Shown: positions 15,267 to 24,734, numbered from the stretch's first letter. The stretch: DNA of 37,021 bases from Aquabacterium sp. (GCF_021768455.1 NZ_JAIZVX010000021.1:1-37021), one strand, 5' to 3'. A program made the numbers and translations. The notes: generated by a model not told the origin, from the letters alone.

Positions 15267-16294
15267 GCGCGCACATGATTTCTCGCCGTCACGGGCGCCT
15301 GCCCGCCACCACGGGTCCCCTGGGATGGGGGCTGGCCCTGCTGGCCCTGACCCTGGCCTTGGTGGCGCTGGGCGTGGCCGTGGGCAGCACCGGCTGGTCG
15401 CCTCCGTGGCTGGCCCATGAAGACCCGATGGCCTGGCAGATCGTGTGGGACATCCGCGCTCCGCGCTGTGCCGGGGCGTGGCTGGCCGGGGGGCTTCTGG
15501 GCCTGAGTGGCGCCGTGGCGCAGGGCCTGTTCCGCAACCCGCTGGCCGATCCTTACCTGCTGGGCAGTTCGTCGGGGGCGGCCCTGGGTGTGGCCGTGTT
15601 CCTGGCCCTGCTGGGCGTGAGCCCGGCCTCCACCCTGTGGCTGGTGCGCCTGGGGCTCACGGGCGCCGCCTTTGTGGGCGCGGTGGGCGCGGTCCTGCTG
15701 ACCCTGGCCTTGTCGCGCGGGGTGCAGCACACCTTGCGCCTGCTGCTGGCGGGCGTGGTGGTGGGTGTGGTGCTGGGGGCCATCAGCGCCCTGACCATGC
15801 TGCTGGTGCCCGACATCATGCGTGCCATGCAGGCCTTCATGCTGGGCACAACGGGCTTCATGGGCTGGACCAGCGTGCTGATCTTGTTGCTCGCGCTGGC
15901 TTTCACCGGCCTGCTGGCCTGGGGCTGCAGCCGCGCGCTCGATGCGCTCAGCCTGGGCGATGCCGCGGCGCGCAGCCTGGGTGTGAGCCTGGGCGTGGTG
16001 CGGGCCTTGCTCGTGCTGGCACTGGCCTTGTCGACCGGTGCGGCCGTGGCGCAGGCCGGCCTCATTTCTTTCGTGGGCCTGGTGGCGCCCCACCTGGTGC
16101 GCAGCCGGGTGCAGACCACGCACGGGCCCCTGTTGCTGCTCTCGGTGCTGACCGGGGGCGCCCTGCTGCTGGCCGCCGACATCCTGGCCCGCTGGGTCTG
16201 GGCGCCGCAGGAGCTGCCGGTGGGCGTGCTCACGGCCGTGCTGGGCGGTGGCTACCTGCTGTGGCGCATGCGCCGGATGGGGGCCCTGTCATGA
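15263..16294 (+). CDS. btuC: vitamin B12 ABC transporter permease BtuC
   Basis: 343-residue FecCD-family permease with about 10 hydrophobic helices. Typical motifs are RAPRCAGAWLAGGLLGLSG, FRNPLADPYLLGSSSGAALG, and FVGLVAPHLVR near the C-terminal coupling region that contacts BtuD. GTG 15263 overlaps the btuF stop as GTGA; ATG 15275 is an alternative in the same frame. It forms the inner-membrane channel with BtuD. Its stop overlaps the btuD start by 4 bases. Confidence 0.94.
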   Translation: MSAHMISRRHGRLPATTGPLGWGLALLALTLALVALGVAVGSTGWSPPWLAHEDPMAWQIVWDIRAPRCAGAWLAGGLLGLSGAVAQGLFRNPLADPYLLGSSSGAALGVAVFLALLGVSPASTLWLVRLGLTGAAFVGAVGAVLLTLALSRGVQHTLRLLLAGVVVGVVLGAISALTMLLVPDIMRAMQAFMLGTTGFMGWTSVLILLLALAFTGLLAWGCSRALDALSLGDAAARSLGVSLGVVRALLVLALALSTGAAVAQAGLISFVGLVAPHLVRSRVQTTHGPLLLLSVLTGGALLLAADILARWVWAPQELPVGVLTAVLGGGYLLWRMRRMGALS

Positions 16295-17127
16295 GCCATG
16301 ACGCACCCCTGATGAACGCCCTGGCCGCCGAAAGCTGGTGCGTGGCGCTGGGCGGCCTGCCGGTGCTGGGCCCTGTCTCCTTGGCCCTGCCCGCGGGGCG
16401 ATGGACGGCGATCGTGGGCCCGAACGGCGCAGGCAAGTCCACGCTGCTGCGCAGCCTGGCCGGCCTGCAGGCGGGGGAGGGCGCGGTGCGCCTGCAGGAT
16501 CGCCCCTTGAGCCAGTGGCCTGCCAAGGCCCGCGCCCGCACGCTGGCCTGGCTGGGCCAGACCGAGACGGGGGCCGACGACCTGCGCGCCGAAGACGTGG
16601 TCATGCTGGGGCGCCTGCCACACCAGGCCTGGCTGGCTTCGCCCACCGAGACCGATCGCACGGCCGTGCGCGAGGCCATGCAGCAGACCCATTGCTGGGA
16701 CTGGCGCTGCAAGCCCATGGGTCAGCTCTCCGGCGGTGAGCGCCAGCGTGTGCTGCTGGCCCGCGCCCTGGCGGTACAGGCCCAGGTGCTGCTGATGGAC
16801 GAGCCCCTGGCCCACCTCGATCCACCCCACCAGGCCGATTGGCTGGGCATCGTCCAGGCCTTGCGAGACCGTGGCGTGACCGTGGTCAGCGTGCTGCACG
16901 AACTCAACATGGCCCTGCATGCCGACGAACTGGTGGTCATGGCCCAGGGCCGTGTCCTGCACCAGGGCCCCACCCATGCGCCCCAGGCCCACGCGGCCCT
17001 GGTCCAGGTCTTCGATGGCCGCATCAGCCTGCACGCCGTGGGCGCGCAGTGGGTGGCCTTGCCTTGCGCTGCGCCCGCACCCTGTGCGGTGCCAATCCCG
17101 ACCTCCCACACCGCCTCCCACGCATGA
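16291..17127 (+). CDS. btuD: vitamin B12 ABC transporter ATPase BtuD
   Basis: 278-residue ATP-binding subunit. Walker A GPNGAGKST is at residues 43-51, followed by the signature LSGGERQRV, Walker B VLLMDEPLAHLD and the switch His in SVLHELNMAL. It powers B12 import through BtuC. The C-terminal ~25 residues are an Ala/Pro/Thr-rich tail not usual for BtuD, probably a harmless extension. ATG 16291 overlaps the btuC stop, and its own stop overlaps the cobB start, both by 4 bases. Confidence 0.94.
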   Translation: MSHDAPLMNALAAESWCVALGGLPVLGPVSLALPAGRWTAIVGPNGAGKSTLLRSLAGLQAGEGAVRLQDRPLSQWPAKARARTLAWLGQTETGADDLRAEDVVMLGRLPHQAWLASPTETDRTAVREAMQQTHCWDWRCKPMGQLSGGERQRVLLARALAVQAQVLLMDEPLAHLDPPHQADWLGIVQALRDRGVTVVSVLHELNMALHADELVVMAQGRVLHQGPTHAPQAHAALVQVFDGRISLHAVGAQWVALPCAAPAPCAVPIPTSHTASHA

Positions 17128-18437
17128 ACCACGACACCCACGCTTGCCCCGCTTTGCTGGTGAGCGCCCCCGCCTCTGGCCAGGGCAAGACGACCGCGAC
17201 CGCGGCCTTGGCCCGATGGCATCGCCAGCAAGGACGCCGCGTGCGCGTCTTCAAGACCGGGCCGGACTTCCTCGACCCGATGATCCTGGAGGCGGCCAGT
17301 GGTCATCCGGTCTACCAGCTCGATCTGTGGATGGGCGGCGAGGCGCATTGCCGTGAGCTGCTCTGGCAGGCGGCGCAGGACGCCGACCTCATCCTCATCG
17401 AAGGGGTGATGGGCTTGTTCGATGGCATGGCCTCCAGCGCCGACCTGGCCATGACGCTGGGCTTGCCGGTGATGGCCGTGATCGACGGTTCGGCCATGGC
17501 GCAGACCTTCGGGGCCATCGCCCACGGCCTGGCCACCTACCGACCTGGCCTGCAACTGGCCGGTGTGCTGGCCAACCGCGTGGGCAGTGAGGGCCACGCC
17601 CAGATGCTGCGCGAAAGCCTGAGCGGGGGGCTGAAGTGGTTTGGCGCCTTGCCCAGAGAGGAGGCCATGGCCATGCCGTCGCGCCACCTGGGCCTGGTCC
17701 AGGCAGAAGAAGTGGCCGACATCGAGGCCCGGCTCGACCGCGCGGCCGAGGCCCTGGGGCGCCTGAACCCCGAGATGCCCGAGCCCGTGCGCTTTGTGCG
17801 GCCGGTGATGCCTGCGGATCAGGTGGTGAGCCAGCGCCTGCTGGAGGGCGTGCGCATTGGTGTGGCGCGGGACGCGGCCTTTGCCTTCCTCTACCGCGCG
17901 AATGTCGACGTGCTGCAGGCCCTGGGTGCGAGCCTTCACTGGTTCTCGCCCCTGGCCGATGAGGCCCTGCCCGAGGTGGACGCGCTCTACCTGCCGGGCG
18001 GTTATCCCGAGCTGCACCTCAGCACCCTGGTGGGTCATGCCGGGATGCGCGAGGCCGTGCGCCGCCACCATGCCCAGGGCAAGCCCATCGTGGCCGAATG
18101 CGGTGGCATGCTGGCGCTGCTTGACACCCTGGCTGGCGAGGGCGGCGATGCCCAGCCCATGTGGGGCATCCTGCCGGGCGAAGGCGCGCTACAGAAGCGC
18201 CTGGTCAACCTGGGCCTGCACAGCGTCGACCTGCCCGAGGGCACGCTGCGTGGCCACACCTACCACCATGCCCGCATGGCATCGGGCCTGTCGCCCCTCA
18301 CGCAGACCCGATCGCAGCGACACAACGGCACGCCGGAAGCGGTCTACCGCATCGGGCGTCTGCATGCGTCCTTCCTGCATCTGTATTTCCCTTCCAACCC
18401 TCGGGCGGTGGCGGCCCTGTTCGCCCCGTCTTGCTGA
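17124..18437 (+). CDS. cobB: cobyrinate a,c-diamide synthase
   Basis: 437-residue CobB/CbiA. It uses ATP and glutamine to amidate the a and c side chains of cobyrinate (or hydrogenobyrinate in the aerobic route). The N-terminal dethiobiotin-synthetase-like ATPase domain has P-loop APASGQGKTT at residues 15-24 and DLILIEGVMGLFDG. The C-terminal glutaminase domain has YLPGGYPELH, the nucleophile Cys in AECGGMLALL, and GHTYHHARM. The usual length is about 430-460 residues. It is the only gene here acting before adenosylation; no ring-building gene is near, so the origin of its substrate is unclear. Confidence 0.94.
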   Translation: MNHDTHACPALLVSAPASGQGKTTATAALARWHRQQGRRVRVFKTGPDFLDPMILEAASGHPVYQLDLWMGGEAHCRELLWQAAQDADLILIEGVMGLFDGMASSADLAMTLGLPVMAVIDGSAMAQTFGAIAHGLATYRPGLQLAGVLANRVGSEGHAQMLRESLSGGLKWFGALPREEAMAMPSRHLGLVQAEEVADIEARLDRAAEALGRLNPEMPEPVRFVRPVMPADQVVSQRLLEGVRIGVARDAAFAFLYRANVDVLQALGASLHWFSPLADEALPEVDALYLPGGYPELHLSTLVGHAGMREAVRRHHAQGKPIVAECGGMLALLDTLAGEGGDAQPMWGILPGEGALQKRLVNLGLHSVDLPEGTLRGHTYHHARMASGLSPLTQTRSQRHNGTPEAVYRIGRLHASFLHLYFPSNPRAVAALFAPSC

Positions 18438-18455
18438 GTCTCTCTGGAGTCCCCC

Positions 18456-19025
18456 ATGGAAATCGAAAAGCCCCCCGTTGACCGCCAAGCCGACAAGCCC
18501 GATGGCGACCGCCGCGGCCTGCTGCTCATCAACACCGGCGATGGCAAAGGCAAGAGCACCTCGGCCTTTGGCCTGGCCCTGCGTGCCCATGGTCGCGGCA
18601 AGGCCGTGAAGATCTACCAGTTCATGAAGGTGCCATCGGCCCGCTTTGGTGAACACCGCATGTTCGAGCAGATCGGCATCCCCATCGAGGGCCTGGGCGA
18701 CGGCTTCAGCTGGAAGAGCAAGGACCTCGAACACTCGGCCCAGTTGGCCCGCGATGGCTGGGCCAAGGCCGCGGCCACCATCACCGCTGGCGAGCATTTC
18801 CTGGTGGTGCTCGACGAGATCACCTACCCGATCCGCTACGGCTGGCTGGACCTGCAGTCCGTCATCGAGGTGCTGCGCCTGCGTCCCAGTCACGTCAATG
18901 TGATGCTGACCGGCCGTGGTGCGCCGCAGGAGCTGGTCGACCTGGCCGACACGGTCACGGAGATGACCCTGGTCAAGCACCATTACAACGCCGGGGTGCC
19001 CGCACAGCGCGGCATCGAGGACTGA
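18456..19025 (+). CDS. cobO: cob(I)yrinic acid a,c-diamide adenosyltransferase
   Basis: 189-residue CobO/BtuR/CobA-type ATP:corrinoid adenosyltransferase, which attaches the 5'-deoxyadenosyl group of ATP to cobalt(I). The P-loop GDGKGKST is at residues 28-35; VKIYQFMK, LVVLDEITYPIRYGWL and VNVMLTGRGAP are conserved family segments. The start ATG 18456 has GGAG about 8 bases upstream. It lies 18 bases after cobB. Confidence 0.95.
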   Translation: MEIEKPPVDRQADKPDGDRRGLLLINTGDGKGKSTSAFGLALRAHGRGKAVKIYQFMKVPSARFGEHRMFEQIGIPIEGLGDGFSWKSKDLEHSAQLARDGWAKAAATITAGEHFLVVLDEITYPIRYGWLDLQSVIEVLRLRPSHVNVMLTGRGAPQELVDLADTVTEMTLVKHHYNAGVPAQRGIED

Positions 19026-19035
19026 GGCGCAGCAG

Positions 19036-20073
19036 GTGAGCGAGATCGGCGTGCACGCCAGCCTGGCCTCGTGGGGTCCGACCCTGACCGTGGCGCTGGC
19101 CATCGGCCTGGCGCTGGCCATCGACCGCCGCCTGGGTGAGCCCCCCCTGTGGGCCCACCCGGTGGTCGGCATGGGGCGTTACCTGGGCCGCCTGGGGCCC
19201 GCCCTCACGCGCTTGCCGCCGGGGGCTGCGTTTCTGGGGGGCGCCCTGGGCTGGCTGTTCGGCGCCCTGGTGGTGGCGAGTCTGGCCCTGGCTGCCGACA
19301 TCGTCGTGCACCTGTTGGCGGCCGCAGTGGCTCAGTCACTGAGCTTTGCCCCACGGAGCTTTGAGGCACTGGGCCTGGTGCTCAAAGGCCTGTGCCTGGG
19401 TGTGCTGCTCAAGCCCCTGCTGGCCTGGCGCATGCTGCGTGAAGAGGTCGCTGCGGTCGAGCAGGCCCTGGGCGAGTCGCTCGACGCCGGTCGCCTGCGG
19501 CTGCAAAGGCTGGTCAGTCGCGACGTGACCCGGCTGGACGAGACCGCCGTGCGCGAAAGTGCCATCGAATCTCTGGCCGAGAACCTCAATGACTCGGTGG
19601 TCGCCCCGCTGTTCTGGTTCGCGGTGGCCGGTCTGCCCGGTGCGGCGCTTTACCGCTTCGCCAACACCGCCGATGCCATGTGGGGTTACCGCAACCACTA
19701 CGAGTGGGCGGGCAAGTGGGCGGCCCGGGCGGACGACGTTCTTTCGTGGCTGCCCGCTCGCCTCACGGCGCTGTGCCTGTGCCTGGTGGCGGGCCGTGTC
19801 CCGGCGCTTCGGAGGATGCGGCAACAGGCCGCCATCACCCCCTCGCCCAATGGCGGCTGGCCCATGGGCACCATGGCCTGGCTGCTGGGCGTGAGCCTGC
19901 ACAAGCCGGGTGTGTACGCCCTCAACGAGGGAGCGCAGCCGCCCCATGCGGCGCACACGGCGCAGGCCTTGCGTTGGTCGGGCCGGGCCGTGGGCGCGGC
20001 GGCGGGGCTGGCAGTGCTGCTCTGCGCGCTGTGCAGCCTGGTGTGGACGGGAGGGCGGGCATGGTTCGCGTGA
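19036..20073 (+). CDS. cbiB: adenosylcobinamide-phosphate synthase CbiB
   Basis: 345-residue membrane protein, CbiB (CobD in the Pseudomonas denitrificans scheme). It joins the aminopropanol(-phosphate) arm to cobyric acid. Motifs include DRRLGEPPLWAHPVVGMGR near the N-terminus, then ESLAENLNDSVVAPLFW and YRFANTADAMWGYRN, with several hydrophobic helices. The GTG start at 19036 has GAGG at 19024-19027. It overlaps the next gene by 13 bases. Confidence 0.93.
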   Translation: MSEIGVHASLASWGPTLTVALAIGLALAIDRRLGEPPLWAHPVVGMGRYLGRLGPALTRLPPGAAFLGGALGWLFGALVVASLALAADIVVHLLAAAVAQSLSFAPRSFEALGLVLKGLCLGVLLKPLLAWRMLREEVAAVEQALGESLDAGRLRLQRLVSRDVTRLDETAVRESAIESLAENLNDSVVAPLFWFAVAGLPGAALYRFANTADAMWGYRNHYEWAGKWAARADDVLSWLPARLTALCLCLVAGRVPALRRMRQQAAITPSPNGGWPMGTMAWLLGVSLHKPGVYALNEGAQPPHAAHTAQALRWSGRAVGAAAGLAVLLCALCSLVWTGGRAWFA

Positions 20074-21269
20074 CCCCATCGTGGCCGCCGCTTTCTCCCC
20101 GGGTCGTGCACGGCGGCCCCGACGGTGGCCCGCCTGTGCGTTGGGATTTTTCCACCAACGCCAACCCTTTGCCCCACCCGCCGGCCCTGACCGAGGCCCT
20201 GGCCCAGGCCGATCGCCACCGTTACCCCGATCCCGCTTACGCAGCCCTGCGGCGCCAACTTGGCGCGGTCTGGTCCTGTGCGCCAGAGCGCGTCCAGCCC
20301 ACATCGGGCAGCAGCGAGGCCATTCGCCGCCTGACCCTGGCCGCCCGCCTTCGGGGCATCGACGAGGTCTGGCTGACCTGGCCTGCCTACGGCGATTACG
20401 CGGCCGCAGCCCAGGCCCTGGGCATGGCTGTTCGCCACCATGCCGACGCCACCGGCCTGCTCAATGCCCTGGTCGATGAGGCCCAGGTCGGGCGGGGTCC
20501 GGTGCTGGTCTGGCTGAACGAACCCTGCAATCCCACCGGCGCCAGCCTGTCGGCAGACGTGTGGCATTGCCTGCAAGGCGCCATCGCCGAAGGCGCCTGC
20601 ATCGTGGGGCTGGACCGTGCTTACGAGCCCCTGCGCCTGCTCGGCGATGACCCGGTTCCCGCGGCTACCGCCGACCTTTGCTGGCAACTGTGGTCGCCCA
20701 ACAAGGCCCTGGGCCTCACGGGCGTGCGCGCCGGGGTGGTGGTGGCGCCCGAGACCGATGCGCTCGATGGCGCAGCGGTTCGGTTGCACAGCGCGCTGCG
20801 CCAGGCCTTCGGCAGCCTGGCGCCCAGCTGGGTGCTGTCGGCCGAGGGTGTGGCCCTTCTGCAAGCTTGGTGGTTGCCCGAGACCCAGTCCTGGCTGGCC
20901 GAGTGCCGCGCGACCCTGCTAGAGACCATGCAGACCCAGCGCGACCAGCTCAGTGCGCTGGGCTGGGTGCACCGCCCCTCGGTCGTGCCCTTTGGCCTGA
21001 GCCGCCCCGCCTGCCTGGCGCCCGAGGCCATGCCGGCGGCCCTGGCCCACCTGCGCACCCAGGGCATCCAACTGCGCGACACCACCAGCATGGGCCTGCC
21101 CGGCTGGTGGCGGCTGAGCACCCTGCCGGCCCCAGCCCAGGCCGACCTGCGCGCAGCCTGGCTGAGCCTGCCCGAGGCCTTGTGCCACACCCCCAGTGCG
21201 GGACCGGGCTCGGCGCCTGGCCCGCGTCCTCTCACTTCTCACACGGTTTCCAACGAGGTGCAGGCATGA
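20061..21269 (+). CDS. cobD: threonine-phosphate decarboxylase-like PLP enzyme
   Basis: 402-residue class I/II aminotransferase-fold enzyme (CobD in Salmonella, CobC in P. denitrificans naming). It would decarboxylate L-threonine phosphate to (R)-1-amino-2-propanol phosphate, the substrate for CbiB. Visible landmarks are DFSTNANPLP near the start, TSGSSEAIRRL, NEPCNPTG (153-160), Asp185 in GLDRAYEPL, the PLP Lys215 in SPNKALGLTG, and WWRLSTLP with the C-terminal Arg. ATG 20061 lies inside the end of cbiB. The 3' end overlaps cobQ by 4 bases. Confidence 0.9.
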   Translation: MVRVTPSWPPLSPRVVHGGPDGGPPVRWDFSTNANPLPHPPALTEALAQADRHRYPDPAYAALRRQLGAVWSCAPERVQPTSGSSEAIRRLTLAARLRGIDEVWLTWPAYGDYAAAAQALGMAVRHHADATGLLNALVDEAQVGRGPVLVWLNEPCNPTGASLSADVWHCLQGAIAEGACIVGLDRAYEPLRLLGDDPVPAATADLCWQLWSPNKALGLTGVRAGVVVAPETDALDGAAVRLHSALRQAFGSLAPSWVLSAEGVALLQAWWLPETQSWLAECRATLLETMQTQRDQLSALGWVHRPSVVPFGLSRPACLAPEAMPAALAHLRTQGIQLRDTTSMGLPGWWRLSTLPAPAQADLRAAWLSLPEALCHTPSAGPGSAPGPRPLTSHTVSNEVQA

Positions 21270-22798
21270 GCGCCAAAGCCATCATGGTGCTGGGCACCAC
21301 CAGCGGGGCCGGCAAGAGCTGGCTCACCACCGCCCTGTGCCGCTGGTACGCCCGCCAGGGCCTGAAGGTCGCGCCCTTCAAGGCGCAGAACATGAGCAAC
21401 AACGCCCGCGTCGTGCCCGGCCTGAAGGGCCAGCCTGGCGAGATCGGCAGCGCCCAATACTTCCAGGCCCTCGCAGCCGGTGTGGCGCCCGACGTGCGCA
21501 TGAACCCCGTGCTGCTCAAGCCCGAGCACGACACGGGCAGCCAGGTCATCGTGCTCGGCGAAGTCCGCAACGACCTGCGAGACGTGCCCTGGCGCCAGCG
21601 CAGCGAGGCCCTGTGGCCCTTTGCCCGCCAGGGGCTCGATGCCCTCATGGCCGAGCACGACCTCGTCGTCATCGAAGGGGCCGGTTCGCCCGCCGAAATC
21701 AACCTGCACAGCAGCGACTACGTCAACATGCGCACGGCCCTGCACGCCCAGGCCGCCTGCCTGCTCGTGACCGACATCGACCGCGGCGGCGCCTTCGCCC
21801 ACCTCTATGGCACCCATCAGCTCCTGCCGCCCGCCGAGCGCGCGCTCATCCAGGGCTTTGTGCTCAACCGCTTCCGCGGGGATGCGAGCCTGCTGGCGCC
21901 GGGGCCCGAGCAATTGCAGGCTCTCACCGGCGTGCCCACCGTGGGCGTGCTGCCCATGTGGCGGGGCCACGGCCTGCCCGAAGAGGATGGCGTCTTCGAC
22001 GATGCGCCCACCGGTGGTGGCATCGGCGGCGCAGGCCAGGCCCTCAGCCGCGTGGCCGTCATCGCCTACCCGCGCCTGAGCAACCTCGACGAGTTCCAGC
22101 CCCTTCGCTCGGCACCTGGTGTGCGCCTGGTCTGGGCCCGCCACCCGCGTGACCTGGATGGTGCCGACTGGCTCATCCTCCCCGGCTCGAAACACACCCG
22201 CGCCGACCTGGCCTGGTTGCGCAGCCAGGGCCTGGACGACGCCATCCTTCGCCATGCCCAGCAGGGCAGGGCGGTGCTGGGGGTGTGCGGTGGCCTGCAG
22301 ATGCTGGGCACGTGGCTCTGTGACCCCGATGGCATCGAGGGTGCGCCCGAGGCGCGTGTGCCCGGCCTGGGCCTCCTGCCCCTGCAAACCACCTTCGACG
22401 CCCACAAGCTGCTGCGCGATACCGCCGCCACCTTCGCGCCTCTGGGCACGGAGGCCGGCCCCTGGCAGCCTCTGGGGGGCGTGGCCGCACGCGGCTACGA
22501 AATCCACCACGGCCGCACCGAACCCTTGAGCGCCCCCCGTTTGCCCTCGAGCAGCCAGCCCACCTCAGAAGAGCCCCGCCTGCGCGCGATCCTGCACGAT
22601 GCCCAAGGCCAGGCCCTGGGCTGGCAACAAGGTCGCGTCCTGGGCTGCTACCTCCATGGCCTCTTCGAAGACCCGGCCGTCATGCAGGCCCTCTTCGGCG
22701 CCCAGGCCCCCTCTCTGCCCCGCGTGATGGACGGCCTGGCCGACTTCATCGACCAGCACATGCAGCCTGGTGCCCTGTGGCGCCTGCTTGGCCGCTGA
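21266..22798 (+). CDS. cobQ: cobyric acid synthase CobQ
   Basis: 510-residue CobQ/CbiP. It amidates the b, d, e and g side chains of adenosylcobyrinate a,c-diamide using ATP and glutamine. The ATPase domain has GTTSGAGKS (10-18), FKAQNMSNNARV, and VVIEGAGSPAEINL. The glutaminase domain has ILPGSKHTRADL, the nucleophile Cys in LGVCGGLQMLG, and GYEIHHGRT with the catalytic His. A Gly-rich insert (TGGGIGGAGQ) lies between the domains. ATG 21266 overlaps the preceding stop (ATGA). Confidence 0.95.
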   Translation: MSAKAIMVLGTTSGAGKSWLTTALCRWYARQGLKVAPFKAQNMSNNARVVPGLKGQPGEIGSAQYFQALAAGVAPDVRMNPVLLKPEHDTGSQVIVLGEVRNDLRDVPWRQRSEALWPFARQGLDALMAEHDLVVIEGAGSPAEINLHSSDYVNMRTALHAQAACLLVTDIDRGGAFAHLYGTHQLLPPAERALIQGFVLNRFRGDASLLAPGPEQLQALTGVPTVGVLPMWRGHGLPEEDGVFDDAPTGGGIGGAGQALSRVAVIAYPRLSNLDEFQPLRSAPGVRLVWARHPRDLDGADWLILPGSKHTRADLAWLRSQGLDDAILRHAQQGRAVLGVCGGLQMLGTWLCDPDGIEGAPEARVPGLGLLPLQTTFDAHKLLRDTAATFAPLGTEAGPWQPLGGVAARGYEIHHGRTEPLSAPRLPSSSQPTSEEPRLRAILHDAQGQALGWQQGRVLGCYLHGLFEDPAVMQALFGAQAPSLPRVMDGLADFIDQHMQPGALWRLLGR

Positions 22799-22828
22799 GT
22801 CTCGCGGCTTCTCCACCCCAACCGGTTC

Positions 22829-23665
22829 ATGACTTTGTTCCCTGCAGTGTCCTTTCCCCAGCGCATCGCCAGCCTCTCCACCGAAGCCGTCGACGTGCTC
22901 TACCGCCTGGGCGCCGAAGACCGTGTGGTCGGCGTCTCGGGCTACACCCATTACCCCCGCCGCGCCCGCGAGACCAAGCCCAAGGTCAGCGGCTTCAAGA
23001 CCGGCAAGTTGGAGAAGATCCTCTCGGTGCAGCCCGATCTGGTGATCGGCTACTCCCATGTGCAGCGCCGCCTGCTGGACGAAGTCGACCTCGCTGGCGT
23101 GCCCACGCGCTGCTACCACCACCGCAACCTGGCGGGCATCCACGAAATGGTCACCGACCTGGGGGAGCTGGTCGGCGCACGCCCTCAGGCCCAGGCCTTG
23201 AGCCGCCACCTGCTGGCCATCCAGGCCCAGGTGGCGGTGGCCGCCTCTCGCCTGCCTTTCAAGCCGCGGGTCTACTTTGAAGAGTGGCACACCCCGCTCA
23301 CCTGCGGCATCCATTGGGTCAGCGAGCTCATCACCCTGGCCGGGGGCGTCGACGTGTTCGCCGACCGGGCCCCGCTCGATCCTTTCAGCGCCCGCGCCGT
23401 CACACCCGAAGAGGTCCTGCAGGCCCAGCCCCAGCTCATCCTGGGCTCCTGGTGTGGCCAGCGCTTCGACACCGAGGCCGTGCAGGCCCGTCCGGGCTTT
23501 GCCGCGCTGAATGCCCTGGTGCTCGACATCCCGTCTTCCGACATCCTGGCCCCCGGGCCCGTCGCCATCGAGCGCGGCCTGGTCTGGGTGTTCGACGCCG
23601 TCTGCCGTGCCGCTGGCACCATGCCCGAAGCCCTTGGCTTCACCCGCCCCGAGCTCAGTGAATGA
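22829..23665 (+). CDS. BtuF-like cobalamin-binding protein without signal peptide
   Basis: 278-residue protein of the BtuF/FecB helical-backbone family: RIASLSTEAVDVLYRLGAED, RVVGVSGYTHYPRRA, ILSVQPDLVIGYSHVQ, and FEEWHTPLTCGIHWVSEL. It starts MTLFPAVSFPQ and has no hydrophobic N-terminal segment; no earlier in-frame start is visible. It is therefore probably cytoplasmic, or it is mis-started in a way not seen here. It sits between cobQ and cobT. No clear ribosome site precedes ATG 22829. It might bind corrinoid inside the cell or serve another role in remodelling; both ideas are inference. It is the second btuF-type gene in the locus and is clearly diverged from the first. Confidence 0.85.
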   Translation: MTLFPAVSFPQRIASLSTEAVDVLYRLGAEDRVVGVSGYTHYPRRARETKPKVSGFKTGKLEKILSVQPDLVIGYSHVQRRLLDEVDLAGVPTRCYHHRNLAGIHEMVTDLGELVGARPQAQALSRHLLAIQAQVAVAASRLPFKPRVYFEEWHTPLTCGIHWVSELITLAGGVDVFADRAPLDPFSARAVTPEEVLQAQPQLILGSWCGQRFDTEAVQARPGFAALNALVLDIPSSDILAPGPVAIERGLVWVFDAVCRAAGTMPEALGFTRPELSE

Positions 23666-23699
23666 GCCTCAGGACCACTTCACAGGAAAGGGATCCACC

Positions 23700-24734
23700 A
23701 TGACCCAGCTCGACGCCATCACCGACCTGCACACGCCCGCGCTCACCCAGCGCCTGCAGCACCTCATCGACCACAAGACCAAGCCTCTGGGCGCGCTGGG
23801 CCGCATTGAATCGCTGGCCCTGCAGCTTGGGCAGATCCTGCAAAGCGAGGCGCCTGCCCTGTTGCAGCCGCAGATGGTGGTCTTCGCCGCCGACCATGGC
23901 CTGGCCGCCAAGGGTGTGTCGGCCTACCCCAGTGACGTGACCTGGCAGATGGTCGAGAACTTCCTGGCCGGTGGCGCCGCTGTCAGCGTGCTGGCCCGCC
24001 AGCATGGGCTGGCGCTCACCGTGGTCGATGCCGGTGTCGCCAAGGACATCGCACCCCGCGAAGGTCTGCAGCTGCGCAAGATCGCCCGCGGCACTGCCGA
24101 CTGCAGCCAGGGCCCGGCCATGAGCCTCGCCCAATGCGAACAGGCGCTGCAAGCCGGTGCCGAGGTGGTGCGGGGTCTGCCCGGCAACGCCTTGCTGCTG
24201 GGCGAGATGGGCATCGGCAACACATCGAGTGCCGCCTTGCTCATGGCCCACCTCACTGGCACCCCGCTGGCACAGTGCGTGGGCCGTGGCACCGGCCTGG
24301 ACGATGCCGGCGTGGCGCGCAAGCTGGCCGTGCTGGCGCAGGCCCTTGCCCTCCATGCCAAGGTGCGCGAACCCCTCGCGGTGCTGGCCGCCCTGGGCGG
24401 CTTCGAGATCGCCATGATGTGTGGGGCCGTGCTCGAGGCCGCCGCGCAGAACCGCGTCATCGTGGTCGATGGCTTCATCGCCAGCAGCGCCGTGCTGGTG
24501 GCCCAGGCGCTTCAACCCCTGGTGCTGCAGCGCTGCGTTTTCGCCCACCAGTCCGACGAGTCCGGCCATGCTCGCATGCTGGCCGCCATGCAGGCCCAAC
24601 CCCTGTTGCACTTGGGGCTGCGCCTGGGCGAGGGCTCCGGCGGCGCGCTGGCCTGGCCCCTGCTTGAATCGGCCTGCCGCATCCTGCGCGAGATGGCCAG
24701 CTTCCAGTCGGCGGGCGTGAGCGAGGCCTCCTGA
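23700..24734 (+). CDS. cobT: nicotinate-nucleotide--dimethylbenzimidazole phosphoribosyltransferase
   Basis: 344-residue CobT. It makes alpha-ribazole phosphate from nicotinate mononucleotide and a lower-ligand base such as dimethylbenzimidazole. Motifs include KTKPLGALGRIESLALQLG, VFAADHGLAAKGVSAYPSDV, GEMGIGNTSSAA, GRGTGLDDAG, and the catalytic Glu in SDESGHARML. ATG 23700 follows an AGGAAAGGG ribosome site by about 9 bases. The open frame further upstream lies in the preceding gene and is not used. Confidence 0.95.
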   Translation: MTQLDAITDLHTPALTQRLQHLIDHKTKPLGALGRIESLALQLGQILQSEAPALLQPQMVVFAADHGLAAKGVSAYPSDVTWQMVENFLAGGAAVSVLARQHGLALTVVDAGVAKDIAPREGLQLRKIARGTADCSQGPAMSLAQCEQALQAGAEVVRGLPGNALLLGEMGIGNTSSAALLMAHLTGTPLAQCVGRGTGLDDAGVARKLAVLAQALALHAKVREPLAVLAALGGFEIAMMCGAVLEAAAQNRVIVVDGFIASSAVLVAQALQPLVLQRCVFAHQSDESGHARMLAAMQAQPLLHLGLRLGEGSGGALAWPLLESACRILREMASFQSAGVSEAS

